Origin: Perkinsus olseni
Lineage: Eukaryota > Perkinsozoa > Perkinsida > Perkinsidae
Assembly: GCA_013115135.1 (NCBI GenBank)
Contig: JABANP010000196.1
Location: 1-64,000 of the forward strand
Direction: 5' to 3'
DNA: 64,000 nucleotides
This document shows positions 32,758-43,199 of this stretch, piece after piece. The position numbers were made by a program, and so were the translations under genes. The notes under the pieces are model-generated. The model had not been told where the DNA came from, did not search any database, and saw only the letters and a list, made by a program, of their open reading frames with translations. Numbering within the stretch: the first letter of the stretch is position 1; each line of letters opens with the position of its first letter.

Positions 32758-33800
32758 ATGTCGGCGGAGCAGCGAGGTTCTCAGCAGCTAGGGAGTGAAT
32801 GGGAGTATCACCAAACCCAATGGTACTCCTCGACGGCCCCGACGCCGGCTCATCACCGGTGCTAGGTACAAGCGCATGATGCGCGACGCCAAGTTACGGA
32901 ACGCTTATCAAAGTGATTGCTTTGTTGACCTCATGCAAGAGTATGGGCGGAGGGCAGCTGACGCGGCAAGTCCTGGTCCGGTGAGCAACACATTACATTG
33001 CGATGCTGAGGATAGCACAGAGGGCCGACAGATTGGGCCAGGTGAGACCTTGTTGTCGGAGGGACTCCCTCGATGGTTCGCTTGTGGATAGGCTCATCGA
33101 GTATTGAGTCCTCGCTTTCGTCGAGCGCGCATGTCGCTGAGGCGGTGAATCAGAAGAACGAGGCGATGACGATGTTATTGAGGGATCTCCAAGAGGAGAT
33201 AAGATGCCGAGATTCTGAGTTGGCTCAGACACGCCAGGAGCTGGCGGAGAGAGTAGAGGAAAATGCCAAACTCGTGGCGCAAGGTGGGGGTTTTTACTCT
33301 AGTCGTTGGCCAATTGGCGTTGCGGAAAAAGCTGTGAGAAGTGCGCCAGCTTCAACCATCAAGAAGCGCGGACGGCTGCATATCGAAATGGTACACTTGA
33401 GGCGCGTGATTCACTTCGCGCTCTCTACAACAATGAAACGGCTGATCGATATATCAGTGATTTCCTCTCTCCAATATACATAAGCAGTCCAACTTTTACA
33501 AGTAAAAATCACGTACCGAGGAAATGATCTCAATTTTCGCGATTTGTGTCTCAGAGTGGCGCGCACTGTAGTCGTTGCCCGACTTGCAAGGAATGCGCGG
33601 TCTCTTCAGGTGAATCATTGGAGGCGGCCGTTGAGTTCAAGTCGAGTGAGGTTGCACGTATGCGTCAGGAAATAGAAGTGCTGAGTGAGCAGTTGGACTT
33701 CTTTAAGAAGTGCGGTGTCGGGGAGGAGTGGACTCTTGTTGACTATGAAGAGACGTCCCCAAAAGACGATGGCGATGGCCATGAGAATCGGTCGCCCTAG
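32758..33800 (+). CDS. Coiled-coil protein with inserted transposon terminal repeat
   Basis: From ATG 32758: MSAEQRGSQQLGSEWEYHQT. Then MRDAKLRNAYQSDCFVDLMQ, a coiled coil AVNQKNEAMTMLLRDLQEEI and LAQTRQELAERVEENAKLVA, a Cys-rich patch (CEKC; CSRCPTCKEC), a second coiled coil VEFKSSEVARMRQEIEVLSE and the acidic end TSPKDDGDGHENRSP with TAG 33798-33800. The solo terminal repeat at 33369-33568 falls between the two Cys-rich patches. A frame problem of about 7 nt exists near 32862. No family is recognised. Confidence 0.55.
33369..33568 (-). mobile_element. Solo terminal inverted repeat of the 8.5 kb element
   Basis: About 200 bp are homologous to the 220 bp arms at 8539-8758 and 9707-9926, more diverged and slightly shorter. 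The outer end is followed by TA at 33569-33570. It is the only part of the element here. Confidence 0.8.
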
Positions 33801-35485
33801 CTGGGACCTGGCGTTTCAGGTTTCAGGACCACCTCGGCGTGGCTCGATCACCAAAAGCATGAGGTTGATATCATACTTAGAGTGCAATTCGGAAAACCAT
33901 TGACCATTCTAGTAGTTGTCGCCGTGCTTTGCGTTAGTTCGAGTCTCTCAAATCGCAAATGCATGGAAGACTGTACTAGAGGTCAGCAACCGTTACTGGG
34001 CTTCAGGAATGAACGATACAGAGTACGTCTCAAACGACAGACCTAGTAGGGTCACGGGGGCCAATACGGAAGTGAATTGAAATTGTTACATCTTTTGTCA
34101 GAATGCATCAGTCAAACACGAATAGACTCTATACGCGATTTGTGGTTGATGCGGTAGTGCACTGCTTTTCGAACGGCCCCTGTTAGTGTATATAAAGACC
34201 TGAACAAGGCCCTTTCTCGATGGGAAGAACGTCTTCAGAGGTGCCAGCAAAGAGTATCGAAGGAAAATATCGAACCCTCGAAGCACTCCGCCATCGGGCC
34301 TTTGGTCGCAAATATACCCCGCAAAGGGCAGTGAAATCGCGGTGCCAGTCGCTTGAAGTCGTTGATTTGACTCGCAATCGGGCCACTGCGAGCGTACTTG
34401 TTCTCCCGTATTGTGAAAGGGGCGACCAGCGCTCACACGCGCCACTTGATGTCCCGCAAAATGAGGAAATCACCATCATCGCGACAGGCGCGTTTCATAG
34501 CCTCGGAAACGAGCAGACAAAATCCTGACGAGTACACTAAGATCGGCATAAATCCTAAGAGTGATATAATGGATGAAGCAAGACGAGCTACACTAAGACG
34601 AGTTTCCTCGTTGTGAGCACACCGATTGCGTGTCTTGAACGGAGACAGCTCCTCTGAGTGGTTGCTTGAGTGCCAATTCCCGCATGATAGCGCCGAGCCG
34701 ATATCGCCAAGTTTGCTCTTCGTGAATCACGGTATAAAGACGACCTCACCGGACCTCAGTACGCTGACCAAGTCAAGTCAAGTTGTGCCGGCTTTCTGCC
34801 GGTCCCTCACCTCCTCTTCCCGGGCCGGGAATCCCGGCACTACCACAGACCAGTACGAATCGAAATGGAAAACACACTCGCCTATAAGCTGAGCATAGAG
34901 ACGTCGCTTCACTCTGGTCGCCTACAATGCAGTTGACTCCTATACCGCGCTACTCGTAATCCATCATCTTGCTATGGAAGTCACGGCTGTCTCCGTCTTG
35001 GCATATCACTAAGTTTCAGCTGCCGATACGCTAGAACTATGCCACGTATCGGTTAATAACGGTCAGCACGTCCCTGTCGTTTGGATGAACGCCTTAAGAC
35101 TATCTGCGGTCGGCAGTGTCATTTACCATTCTCTCTCGGAGAGATTCTCTCCTCCCGTGGGCCAATCGCTTCGGTGAAGATTCTGACAATCGCAGAGCGG
35201 GTACGTACACACAGCTGTCTGAGGCTAGCGCGTGCGTGTTTTCGCTATACAACTGCTTCAAGGAACTTCTAAGCTTGATCTGATTGCATTCTAACGCTTT
35301 AGTGACGGGGATTTTTCTGCTTCTACTCTGTTGCGTCCGAGAACAGCGATACCCGCAACACTGAGAGCCCTTGGCGTCAGCCTTGCCCCAACTCACCACA
35401 TAAAATCGAGCTATGGTTCAATTCAGTATTCTCGCAGACACCCAGTTGTAGTTTCATCTGTATAGCAACTCCACTGTCTATCTTA
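33801..35485. other. No confident gene; upstream part of the duplicated block
   Basis: A 102-residue plus frame (34220-34528) and an opposite frame (34098-34445) overlap and neither is convincing. From about 34980 the sequence is recognisably the diverged duplicate of 40021-40565. Confidence 0.4.
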
Positions 35486-36253
35486 ATGATGAACATTCTT
35501 ACGACCTGGCTGATGGTCATTCAACTTTTGGCGGTCGCGACAGGCCAACTTTCTGGTAGATTCCGCTACGATGCGGGAGACTACAGTTTGGTTCTCGATG
35601 TGGACAAGGACGGTGATGTCAGATTGACCGTCGATGTGCCTCGGAGGCGCTTCCGCAGCCGCTCATTCCCTCTCTCGGGTGGGACTCGAAGCGTGGCCCA
35701 AGTTGACGGTTCTTTCTCCATCTTCAATTATACCGTCGACGCCTCGCCCTCTGCAATCTCTGCCAACTGGTATCGGCCCATCCGTCGCCGAGTTCGAAAC
35801 ACTAATATCGAGCAAGGAGATTTGACTAATCTAGGCTTCACTGACCTCGGCACTATCTACGCTCGCTATCAAAGCCAAGAGATCGTCTTCGAGTGGGAGA
35901 CTGCCCCTCTGTCCCCGGGCTTGTTCTCATTCCGTGAGCCCACCGGTGACCAGGTTGAGGTAGACTACCGCGTATCCTCTGACGACCTTGTCGATGTCCG
36001 CGTTGGTTGTCGCGGACTGGATGGTGTTCGCGCAACCTTCAAGTTGGTTGGAATCACGAGCCCCCGCAACATTTACTTCTTGTTCCCTCACGAAGGCAGC
36101 TCCTACCCGACGTTCCGTAGACAGGTGATAGATCTGTGCGGAGAAGTGAGAGACTTTTTCGATTTCATAAATTTTGCTGACCAGAACAGGCTCTATGTGC
36201 CCTTCTCGCTCGGAGGCCGACTTTCATCACAATTGCCTCTCGACAGGGTATGA
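35486..36253 (+). CDS. Small secreted protein, family member 1
   Basis: A single-exon 255-residue frame. Residues 1-20 (MMNILTTWLMVIQLLAVATG) are a clear signal peptide with likely cleavage before QLSGRF. The mature part has SLVLDVDKDGDVRLTVDVPR, an NYT sequon near residue 81, and two cysteines, GCRGLDG and DLCGEV, that could form a disulfide. It is about 94% identical (16 differences) to the copy at 40566. No known domain is recognised. It resembles the orphan secreted proteins expanded in Perkinsus-like protists; the function is unknown. It is followed by a broken methyltransferase at 37074. Confidence 0.85.
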   Translation: MMNILTTWLMVIQLLAVATGQLSGRFRYDAGDYSLVLDVDKDGDVRLTVDVPRRRFRSRSFPLSGGTRSVAQVDGSFSIFNYTVDASPSAISANWYRPIRRRVRNTNIEQGDLTNLGFTDLGTIYARYQSQEIVFEWETAPLSPGLFSFREPTGDQVEVDYRVSSDDLVDVRVGCRGLDGVRATFKLVGITSPRNIYFLFPHEGSSYPTFRRQVIDLCGEVRDFFDFINFADQNRLYVPFSLGGRLSSQLPLDRV

Positions 36254-37073
36254 GGCAATGAGTGACGATACTTCAGTGCTGCAGGATTTTGTAGTTGCGC
36301 TGACAGCGAGTTGGCTTTTATCATCATTAAATATTCTGGCCGCGGCTGATGCAAGTCTGCTCGTTCAGATGCCGGCCTGTACTATCCTTCGGTCACCAAA
36401 CTTCTCTTTTTCTGCTCACTATCGATCAGAGACCCTTCTCGTTATTTCGTCCGTATTCAGAGGACGTCTCGCCCTCAGTAGATTGTTGAGTGTCGCTTAG
36501 ATCTATGCTCAGACCGCATATGTGTGTGCCGCAGCGCTGAGGATCTTCTCCGGAGAAGTCCCTTGCGGCCGCAAAGCTGAGGGAAGCTTGGATGGTCGTC
36601 ATTTCCCACGATAGATCTCAGTAGCTCCAGTCCCACTCTGAGTGAGCTACTCATAGCCAGGTCTCTCTTGCCTCTATCCCCCTCTGTCTGTGCAAGGCAT
36701 GGGCAAGTTTTGTAAGCATTCGGATAGAGGGCGCGTATGGCTCAGTGACTGAGCCTCAGTCCGTCTATCCCCATTTCTGTATCGAAGCCTGCTCCTTGAG
36801 TGACCGGCATTGCTGCGCAGTACACGGCTTCCGTCAGGGGATGACCCTCTCGACCCTCTTGACCCTGCGTTGTACGAGTGCATCAATCAAATCTCTCGTG
36901 CAGCACGAGTCGTGCTGTATTGGCATCGGTTTTACCGTTTTAGCGTTCTTCACGGAGGGCGAAGCTCACTGGGAGCCTAGGAGACTAGCTGCTGGACTGA
37001 GCATCCGAAGGCGCAAGTCATTGCCAAGAATTTTCACTATAATCCCTTCAGGATTTGATGGTGACAAGCCTCT
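36254..37073. other. Intergenic part of duplicated block
   Basis: Alignable in patches to 41334-42184 of the second copy, but much more diverged than the coding sequences. No independent gene is supported. Confidence 0.5.
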
Positions 37074-37100
37074 ATGACCAAGACCAAGCCGTGCAGTATC

Positions 37101-37137
37101 ACGGAGAAAGCTGAGTTCTGAACTCAGCTTTCTCCGT
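37101..37137. repeat. Perfect 18 bp palindrome inserted in gene
   Basis: Arm 37101-37118, loop T 37119, arm 37120-37137. A third partial forward copy follows at 37141-37150. The duplicate gene at 42215 has only the single forward sequence. Confidence 0.92.
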
Positions 37138-37604
37138 TCACTCAGAGTTCAATCAGTACTGGTATCCTTGCAAGACCATCAGAACTCTCATGGATGAACT
37201 AATACACCTACTACAGCGCCTGAATGCAGATGGGCTCCCACGCGTTGCCTGTATGTCGACATCCAGTGTCTACTTCACCCTAACAATGGCACCGGAAGTC
37301 TCAGACAAGCTTGAATGCTGGCTTTTCGACTTCGACCCGCATCTCTTGCAGGGAGAGAGGTGTGTTAAGTTCGACTACCGCGAGCCCAAGAATGCCCCGT
37401 TCGATCTGTGCCACACTGTCGACTGCGTGTTGATTGATCCCCCCTTAATAACAAAAGAAGTTTGGGAGAGTTATGCGATAATGACGAAGCTGTTAGCTGC
37501 AAGTGGCGGCCACTTCATTGGCTCGAGCGTCCGCGAGAACGGCGAGCTTCTCCATGGACTACTTGAAATGGCGGCTCTGCCGTTTGAGCCATCCATCCGG
37601 GATG

Positions 37605-37647
37605 GATACACGAGATTAGGGATGGACCATCCCTAATCTCGTGTATC
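37605..37647. repeat. Perfect 21 bp palindrome inserted in gene
   Basis: Arm 37605-37625, loop A, arm 37627-37647. The duplicate at 42672-42692 has only the forward arm. Confidence 0.92.
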
Positions 37648-37712
37648 AATATAACTTCTTCACCAACTACCCTCCGTAGGGCGCATTTAGGCATGTCAAC
37701 AGTGAGGTGTAG

Positions 37713-38744
37713 CACGGCGACGGTGTGAGAATCATTTTCAGTATGAATCACGGCATCCGTGCTCCCGAGTGATGATCATTCCACTCTGCACCTGCCAGGT
37801 GCCACCTGGTCTCTCGGCAGTAGACTACTGCCAGTAGTGTAATACGCTCAATTGTGGAGAATTGCCTACAACAATAGAATTCTGACTGTTCTTCCAACTT
37901 CGGCGAAGACATGAACGTTGGTTCCAGCGTATGCTGGTGTACCCATGTGCTCACGGTCTCTGGGACAACCTCTAGTTCTGGACGTTATTCACAGAGCGTT
38001 CGAAGCTCAGAGCTTCAAGCTCTAGGGTTATCACTATGAACCTAATCGGGCGTGTTCGATTTCCGACGGGAAATTCCCAGCCCAACAGCGTCTGGTTTGA
38101 GGCTCCCTGTACTAGCTTACCAGCGTCGTGAGGGGCACAGGAACTTGGTCGGGCCCCTGCCTGCCGCCAGTGGTCCCCAAGGCTCGGGTAACTGTGGACT
38201 TTTCAGGCTCGGGGCCCGAGCGCCGGGGCGGATTCTTTGGTAACGTCGTTAGTGACATCATCAGACCCCGCAGCCGCCCCACGGCGAAGCTCGCCACGTC
38301 TCCCCCACACACAACGGCTAATCCTTCCTCAACCATCTGGCAGCCAGAGTCTGGCTTTAACTAGATAGCGCAACAATCAAAGAAGAGAAAACTTACAGAA
38401 GCCGTTACATGAGAATGTAACTGACCCACGCCCGGAAATCTTCATTGAGATGAGTTGAGTCGAAGGGTCGACTCATCAGGAATTCTGACGGGCAGTTGAT
38501 TACCCTGATCTGCGCGAGAATCGTGAGAAAGATACGATATACTGATGACATCAGTGACTGATGACCAGTCTGATCTTCGGACTGATGTAATGAAGAATCT
38601 AGATTCGCTGTTGCATGATATTCTCGGATCCACTACGTTACCACGGGCGACGGTGTGACAGTGCGTGCTAATATATACCGTAGTATTATACGCTTAGCGT
38701 ATTACGCTTTTAACACGAGTCGTGTTACACGACACTTATGCATA
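37713..38744. other. No gene recognised
   Basis: The first part aligns to 42758-43200 of the second copy. Small palindromes (AACACGAGTCGTGTT near 38712; CATCAGTGACTGATG near 38552) are present. Short GC-rich frames at 38050-38364 are not convincing. Confidence 0.4.
37788..37837. repeat. Two forward-inverted-forward insertions
   Basis: 37788-37809 reads CACCTG, CAGGTG, CACCTGG; 37816-37837 reads GGCAGTAG, CTACTGCC, AGTAG. The second copy of the block has TGCACTTGGGCTCAGG and GGCAGTAGTGTAATAC at the same places without inverted pieces. Confidence 0.85.
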
Positions 38745-39575
38745 TTAAAACAGAAACTGATCCACATAGAGTATTGTCATCAGGAAAACATGGCTACGCT
38801 TCCCGACGATGGCTTTCAACACTGTGGCAAATCCCTTCCATAAAATTTTTGGCAGAAAAACCAGTATGAATAAGACGCAAACCAGGAGTGCATTCGCGGC
38901 AGAACTGGAAATACCCATGTGTGTATCTGAATCGAGAGAGAAAATATATCCTTGTACAGCAACCCTACTGGTGATAATCCCAGCGGCCTTCAAGTCGCTG
39001 TGCACGAAGACAAAGACGACTTCTCACGATGACTACAGTAGAAGTTGAAGAACTTAGTGATCTCACAAAAGGAGGAAAAATGAGTGGCGTAGAAAGCCTG
39101 GGAGGAATTGAATTACTGAAATTCTCACCAGTTTAGAATCACCGAGTTTGGCCTTGACCTCTTAGGCGTAGGAACCAACTATATCTGTTGAAACGGCGAG
39201 AGGCTTATAGGCCCAAAACGTATGCTCACAGTCTTCACAAAACGGAGACGATTCAGGATATTCGTCTCTACATCGCAGGAAACGCAGTATGCCACAGTAA
39301 GCGGCATCCTCAGTATCCCTCTGGGGGCCAAACTGGCCAGGCCAGTGAGTTGAGACCCTTTCACCTCTATGTGCGGGTTGAAGCGACCAAAAACCGTTTT
39401 TGAAAAACGCGCTCAAACCTCGTGACTCTTCCCGTGTGACGGTCTTCAATCTTGCAAAAAGAGAGTTGTCGTGGAGAATAGAATTGTTTGTGTACGATTC
39501 TGTATATACGCGTACGGGGCACGAACGGAACAGGACTTTAAATCGGCTGGGGCCTGGCAAGTCGATATAATCCAT
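38745..39575 (-). CDS. Possible multi-exon gene with Cys-rich segment
   Basis: The minus frame 39575-39162 contains AAYCGILRFLRCRDEYPESS followed by FCEDCEHTFWAYKPLAVSTD, a C(x7)C...CxxC pattern that might bind zinc. Downstream on the same strand the frame 39005-38745 has a hydrophobic segment ALLVCVLFILVFLPKILW. An in-frame TAA and then EVKAKLGDSKL before a GTGAGA donor suggest unresolved splicing or decay. A relation to Spt4-type zinc ribbons was considered but is not supported. Confidence 0.3.
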
Positions 39576-40036
39576 AGCTCATGAAACTAACCAATACACA
39601 GAATGTGAGCTCCCGAAACAGCGACTATGATTAATCTTAATAGAATAAACTGCACCGCAATATACTTGGCACTCCGAGTTTCAGCCAACTTCCGCTGCGG
39701 AAGTTCCGCATCCTGCTCCCCACCGGTTTATGTTCTTAAAGTAACCACTTGGAATATCAAAACGACTAGCCACCTCCACCTACGTACTTTTGGACAAACG
39801 CGCTTTGGCAAACCACTGTGAGATCGTCCTTCAAAGTCGATTTCAATAGCGTGATCCTCCACGAGCGGATCAAAATCGTTCCAGTATATGCTCGGCTAAG
39901 TTCTTCGATGGCAACAAACGCCAATGGGGCTCATGTCCTTATAATGTGCACAGCTGACGTCAAAGAATCAGAGGACTGTGGTGTCCTGGGTCTTCGGGTT
40001 GGGTTCCATTACTCACCTCCTCAACTGACGTCACGG

Positions 40037-40057
40037 CTGTCTCGGAGACAGTGTCTC
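40037..40057. repeat. Forward-inverted-forward insertion
   Basis: CTGTCTC, GAGACAG, TGTCTC in tandem. The first copy has GGCTGTCTCCGTC without the inverted unit. Confidence 0.8.
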
Positions 40058-40287
40058 AGTCTCGGTAAGCCACCTAGCTCGGCGTGACGCTACGCCAGGG
40101 CTATGCCACGTACTGGTTAATGACGGTTAGCCCGTCTCTGCCCGTTGGATGAGCGCCTTGAGACTATTTACTGTCGGCGGCGTCCTGCACCACGCTCTTC
40201 TCTAAGGGTAATCCCCTCCCGCGTTCCGACTGCGGTTTCGGTCAAGGCTCTGACGTTTGCTGAGCGGGTGCGCACACATAGCGGTCT

Positions 40288-40312
40288 GACGCTACTAGCG
40301 TCACGCTAGCGC
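40288..40312. repeat. Forward-inverted-forward insertion
   Basis: GACGCTA, CTAGCGTC, ACGCTAGCGC in tandem. The first copy (35218-35235) has GTCTGAGGCTAGCGCGTG only, so 14 nt were inserted here. Confidence 0.85.
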
Positions 40313-40565
40313 ACGCGTGTTTCCGCTATAGTGCTGCGTCAAGGGACTTTTCTGTTGAACAGAATCTGTTTTGACTTCATCGCATTGTGAGGCTTAAGTG
40401 GCTGGGCTCTTTCTGCTTAGAGCCTTCGGCACCAACCTGCCCCAAAACACCACGTAATATTGAGCTATGATTAGACTCATCATTCTCACAGACGTCACCT
40501 TGTACTACAAGGCTTGTAGCTTTCTTTCAGAAAGAATCTTCCTGCAGCAACTCCACTCTCTCTCA

Positions 40566-41333
40566 ATGATGAACCTCTTCACGACCTGGCTTATGGTCAT
40601 TCAACTCTTGGCCGTCGCGACAGGCCAACTATCAGGTAGATTCCGCTACGATGCGGGAGACTACAGTTTGGTTCTCGATGTGGACAAGGACGGTGATGTC
40701 AGATTGACTGTCGATGTGCCTCGAAGACGCTTCCGCAGCCGCTCATTCCCTCTCTCGGGTGGGACTCGAAGCGTGGCCCAAGTTGACGGTTTTTTCTCCA
40801 TCTTCAATTATACCGTCGACGCCTCGCCCTCTGCAATCGCTGCCAACTGGTATCGGCCCATCCGTCGCCGAGTTCGAAACACTAATATCGAGCGAGGAGA
40901 TTTGACTAATCTAGGCTTCACTGACCTCGGCACTATCTACGCTCGCTATCAAGGCCAAGAGATCGTCTTCGAGTGGGAGACTGCCCCTCTGTCCCCGGGC
41001 TTGTTCTCATTCCGTGATTCCGCAGGCGACCAGGTTGAGGTGGACTACCGCGTATCCTCTGACGACCTTGTTGATGTCCGCGTTGGTTGTCGCGGACTGG
41101 ATGGTGTTCGCGCAACCTTCAAGTTGGATGGAATCACGAGTCCCCGCAACATTTACTTTCTATTCCCTCACGAAGGCAGCTCTTACCCGACTTTCCTGAA
41201 TCAGGTAATAGACCTGTGCGGAGAAGTGAGAGGTTTTTTCGATTCAATCAACTTCGCTGACCAGAACAGGCTCTATGCGCCCTTCTCGCTCGACGGCCGA
41301 CTTTCATCACAATTGCCTCTGGACAGGGTCTGA
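40566..41333 (+). CDS. Small secreted protein, family member 2
   Basis: A 255-residue single-exon frame of the same length as member 1. The start is taken at the MM pair (40566), because the upstream in-frame extension is not shared and a signal peptide (MMNLFTTWLMVIQLLAVATG) begins there. The differences from member 1 cluster in a few places (SFREPTGD versus SFRDSAGD; FRRQ versus FLNQ). The two mature cysteines and NYT sequon are kept. It is followed by an intact methyltransferase gene. Function unknown; secretion is inferred from the N-terminus. Confidence 0.85.
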   Translation: MMNLFTTWLMVIQLLAVATGQLSGRFRYDAGDYSLVLDVDKDGDVRLTVDVPRRRFRSRSFPLSGGTRSVAQVDGFFSIFNYTVDASPSAIAANWYRPIRRRVRNTNIERGDLTNLGFTDLGTIYARYQGQEIVFEWETAPLSPGLFSFRDSAGDQVEVDYRVSSDDLVDVRVGCRGLDGVRATFKLDGITSPRNIYFLFPHEGSSYPTFLNQVIDLCGEVRGFFDSINFADQNRLYAPFSLDGRLSSQLPLDRV

Positions 41334-42184
41334 GGCAATGAGAGACGATACTTCAGTGATACCGAATTTTGTAGTTTTGCTCGCAGCGAGTCGGCTTCAT
41401 CAAATATTCTGGCCGCGGCTGATGTAAGTCTGGCGGCCAGACTCTGGCCGTTCAAGTGGCTCTCCGTACTCATTTTTCGGCCACTGCACTTTTCAGTTGT
41501 AAATCCTTTTCATTATTTCGTCCGTGTTCAGAGTACGTCACTCCCTCAGTAGAGTGTGGCGCGTCGCTCAAACCTATGCTCAGACTGCATATGTGTCTGC
41601 CGCGGTACTGCAGTTTTCTTTGGAAAAAATCACTCGCGGCCGCGATGCTGAGGATAGCTTCGATATTTGTAAATGACGAATCGTCATTCCTCAAGATAGA
41701 TCTCAGCAGCACCAGGCCTACTCTGAGGATGCTACTCATAGCCAGGTCATTCTCGCCTCTATCTTGCCCTTTCTCTGCAAGGCATGAACAAGTTTTGTAA
41801 GCAGTCAGATAGAGGGCACGCATGGCTCAGTCCGTCTATCCCCATTTCTGTATGGAAGTTTCTTCAAGAAGGGCATATGATTGTAGAAGAGGTTCTTATG
41901 TCTTTGACACGCTCTTCGATCGGCTATCATTACTACGCAGTACACGGCTTTCTTCAGCGGTTGACCCTCTCTTGCGTTCTTCGAATGCATCACTCAAATA
42001 TCTCGTACTGTATTGGCATCGGTCTGGCCGTGCTACCATTCTTCACGAGGAGCGTAACTCACTTGGAGCCTGGAAGGGACTTGCTGCCAGACGAAGCATC
42101 CGAAATTCGGATTCCGAATGCGCGAATCATTGCCGAAGATTTGTTGCTATACTTCCTTTAGGTATTTGGCGTTGATAATCCTCT
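41334..42184. other. Intergenic part of duplicated block
   Basis: Patchily alignable with 36254-37073. Overlapping frames on both strands (41456-41823) show no convincing product. Confidence 0.45.
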
Positions 42185-42757
42185 ATGACCAAAACCAAGC
42201 CGTTCAGTATCAGAGAGAAGGCTGAGTTCAATCAGTACTGGTATTCTCGCAAGACCATTGAAACTCTTGTGGATGAACTACTATACCTACAGCAGCGTCT
42301 GAAGCCGGATGGGCCCCTACGTGTTGCCTGCCTCTCGACACCCAGTGTCTACTTCACCCTAACAACGGCACCGGAAATCTCCGACAAGCTCGAATGCTGG
42401 CTTTTCGACTTCGACCCGCATCTCCTGCAAGGAGAGAGGTGTGTTAAGTTCGACTACCACGAGCCCAAGAATGTGCCGGTCGATCTGTGTCACACCTTCG
42501 ACTGCGTCTTGATCGATCCCCCCTTCATAACAAAGGAAGTTTGGGAGAATTATGCGACAACCGCAAAGCTGTTAGCTGCAAGTGGCGGTCACTTCATTGG
42601 CTCGAGCGTCCGCGAAAACGGCGAGCTTCTCCATGAACTACTTGATATGAGACCTGTACCTTTTCAACCATCGATCCCTAATCTCGTGTATCAGTATGAC
42701 TTCTTCACCAACTACCCTCCGGAGGGCCCATTTAGGCATGTCAACAGTGAGGTGTAG
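42185..42757 (+). CDS. EEF1A lysine methyltransferase-like protein (EFM5/EEF1AKMT1 family)
   Basis: A single-exon 190-residue frame. The family transfers a methyl group from S-adenosylmethionine to a lysine of translation elongation factor 1A. Seen: FNQYWYS at 15-21, typical of the family N-terminus; TLVDELLYLQ; the SAM-fold strand LECWLFDFDP at 69-78; the DPPF motif (111-114) after CVLI; GGHFIGSS at 134-141; and the C-terminal LVYQYDFFTNYPPEGPF. The length is close to the family's usual 200-220. The ATG is shared with the broken copy at 37074. It lies 850 bp after secreted member 2; functional linkage is not implied. Confidence 0.85.
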   Translation: MTKTKPFSIREKAEFNQYWYSRKTIETLVDELLYLQQRLKPDGPLRVACLSTPSVYFTLTTAPEISDKLECWLFDFDPHLLQGERCVKFDYHEPKNVPVDLCHTFDCVLIDPPFITKEVWENYATTAKLLAASGGHFIGSSVRENGELLHELLDMRPVPFQPSIPNLVYQYDFFTNYPPEGPFRHVNSEV

Positions 42758-43199
42758 CGTGGCGATGATGTGAGAATGATTTCAGTATGAATCACGGCAT
42801 TTGTGTTCTCGGATGAGGTTATTTTGCTCTGCACTTGGGCTCAGGCAGTAGTGTAATACACCGAATTGCTGGAGAATTGCCTTCGAGGCGATTAGAGTGG
42901 CGAACGCCCTCCATGCAGTGATTCTCAGGCGGGGCATCACTTGTCGAACTGGTGCTGGAAGGCGTGGAACGCAGAATACGGATGCGACACCCGCACATGG
43001 CTCGAAATTGATCATTCTGAACAATATAATTCTGACCGCTCTTCCAACTTCGGCGGTGACATGCACGTTGGTTTCGTCGTCTGCTGGTGTACCCATGTGC
43101 TCAGCTCTCTGGGATAACCTCTAGTCCAGGATTCTATTCACAGAACGTTCGAAGTTCTGTTTTTTTACTATGAACCAAATCTGACATGTTCGATTTCCG

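Larger units (their letters stand above)
37074..37712 (+). pseudogene. EEF1A lysine methyltransferase-like, broken copy
   Basis: A duplicate of the gene at 42185. The ATG (37074) and most of the protein are still readable (LECWLFDFDPHLLQGERCVK, VLIDPP, GGHFIGSSVRENGELLHGLL). Two palindromic insertions break it: 37101-37150 near codon 10 shifts the frame, and 37595-37630 near codon 165 adds an inverted copy and a stop. In addition the codon for E after PP near the C-terminus is changed to TAG (CCTCCGTAGGG versus CCTCCGGAGGG in the other copy), and DPPF reads DPPL. It is therefore non-functional as the full protein. Confidence 0.85.
39576..40565. other. Upstream part of second duplicated block
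   Basis: From about 40021 it aligns with 34980-35485. Two forward-inverted-forward insertions (40037-40057 and 40288-40312) are specific to this copy. A 89-residue frame at 39818-40087 is of doubtful coding value. Confidence 0.45.

Noticed and set aside
34098..34528. Overlapping plus and minus frames of about 100-115 residues
   Set aside because: Neither has an intron signal, conserved motif or convincing composition; could be chance in GC-balanced DNA.
38745..39575. Spt4-like zinc ribbon
   Set aside because: Cysteine spacing (C-x7-C ... CxxC) does not match the family's CxxC...CxxC pattern and the rest of the protein is unlike it.
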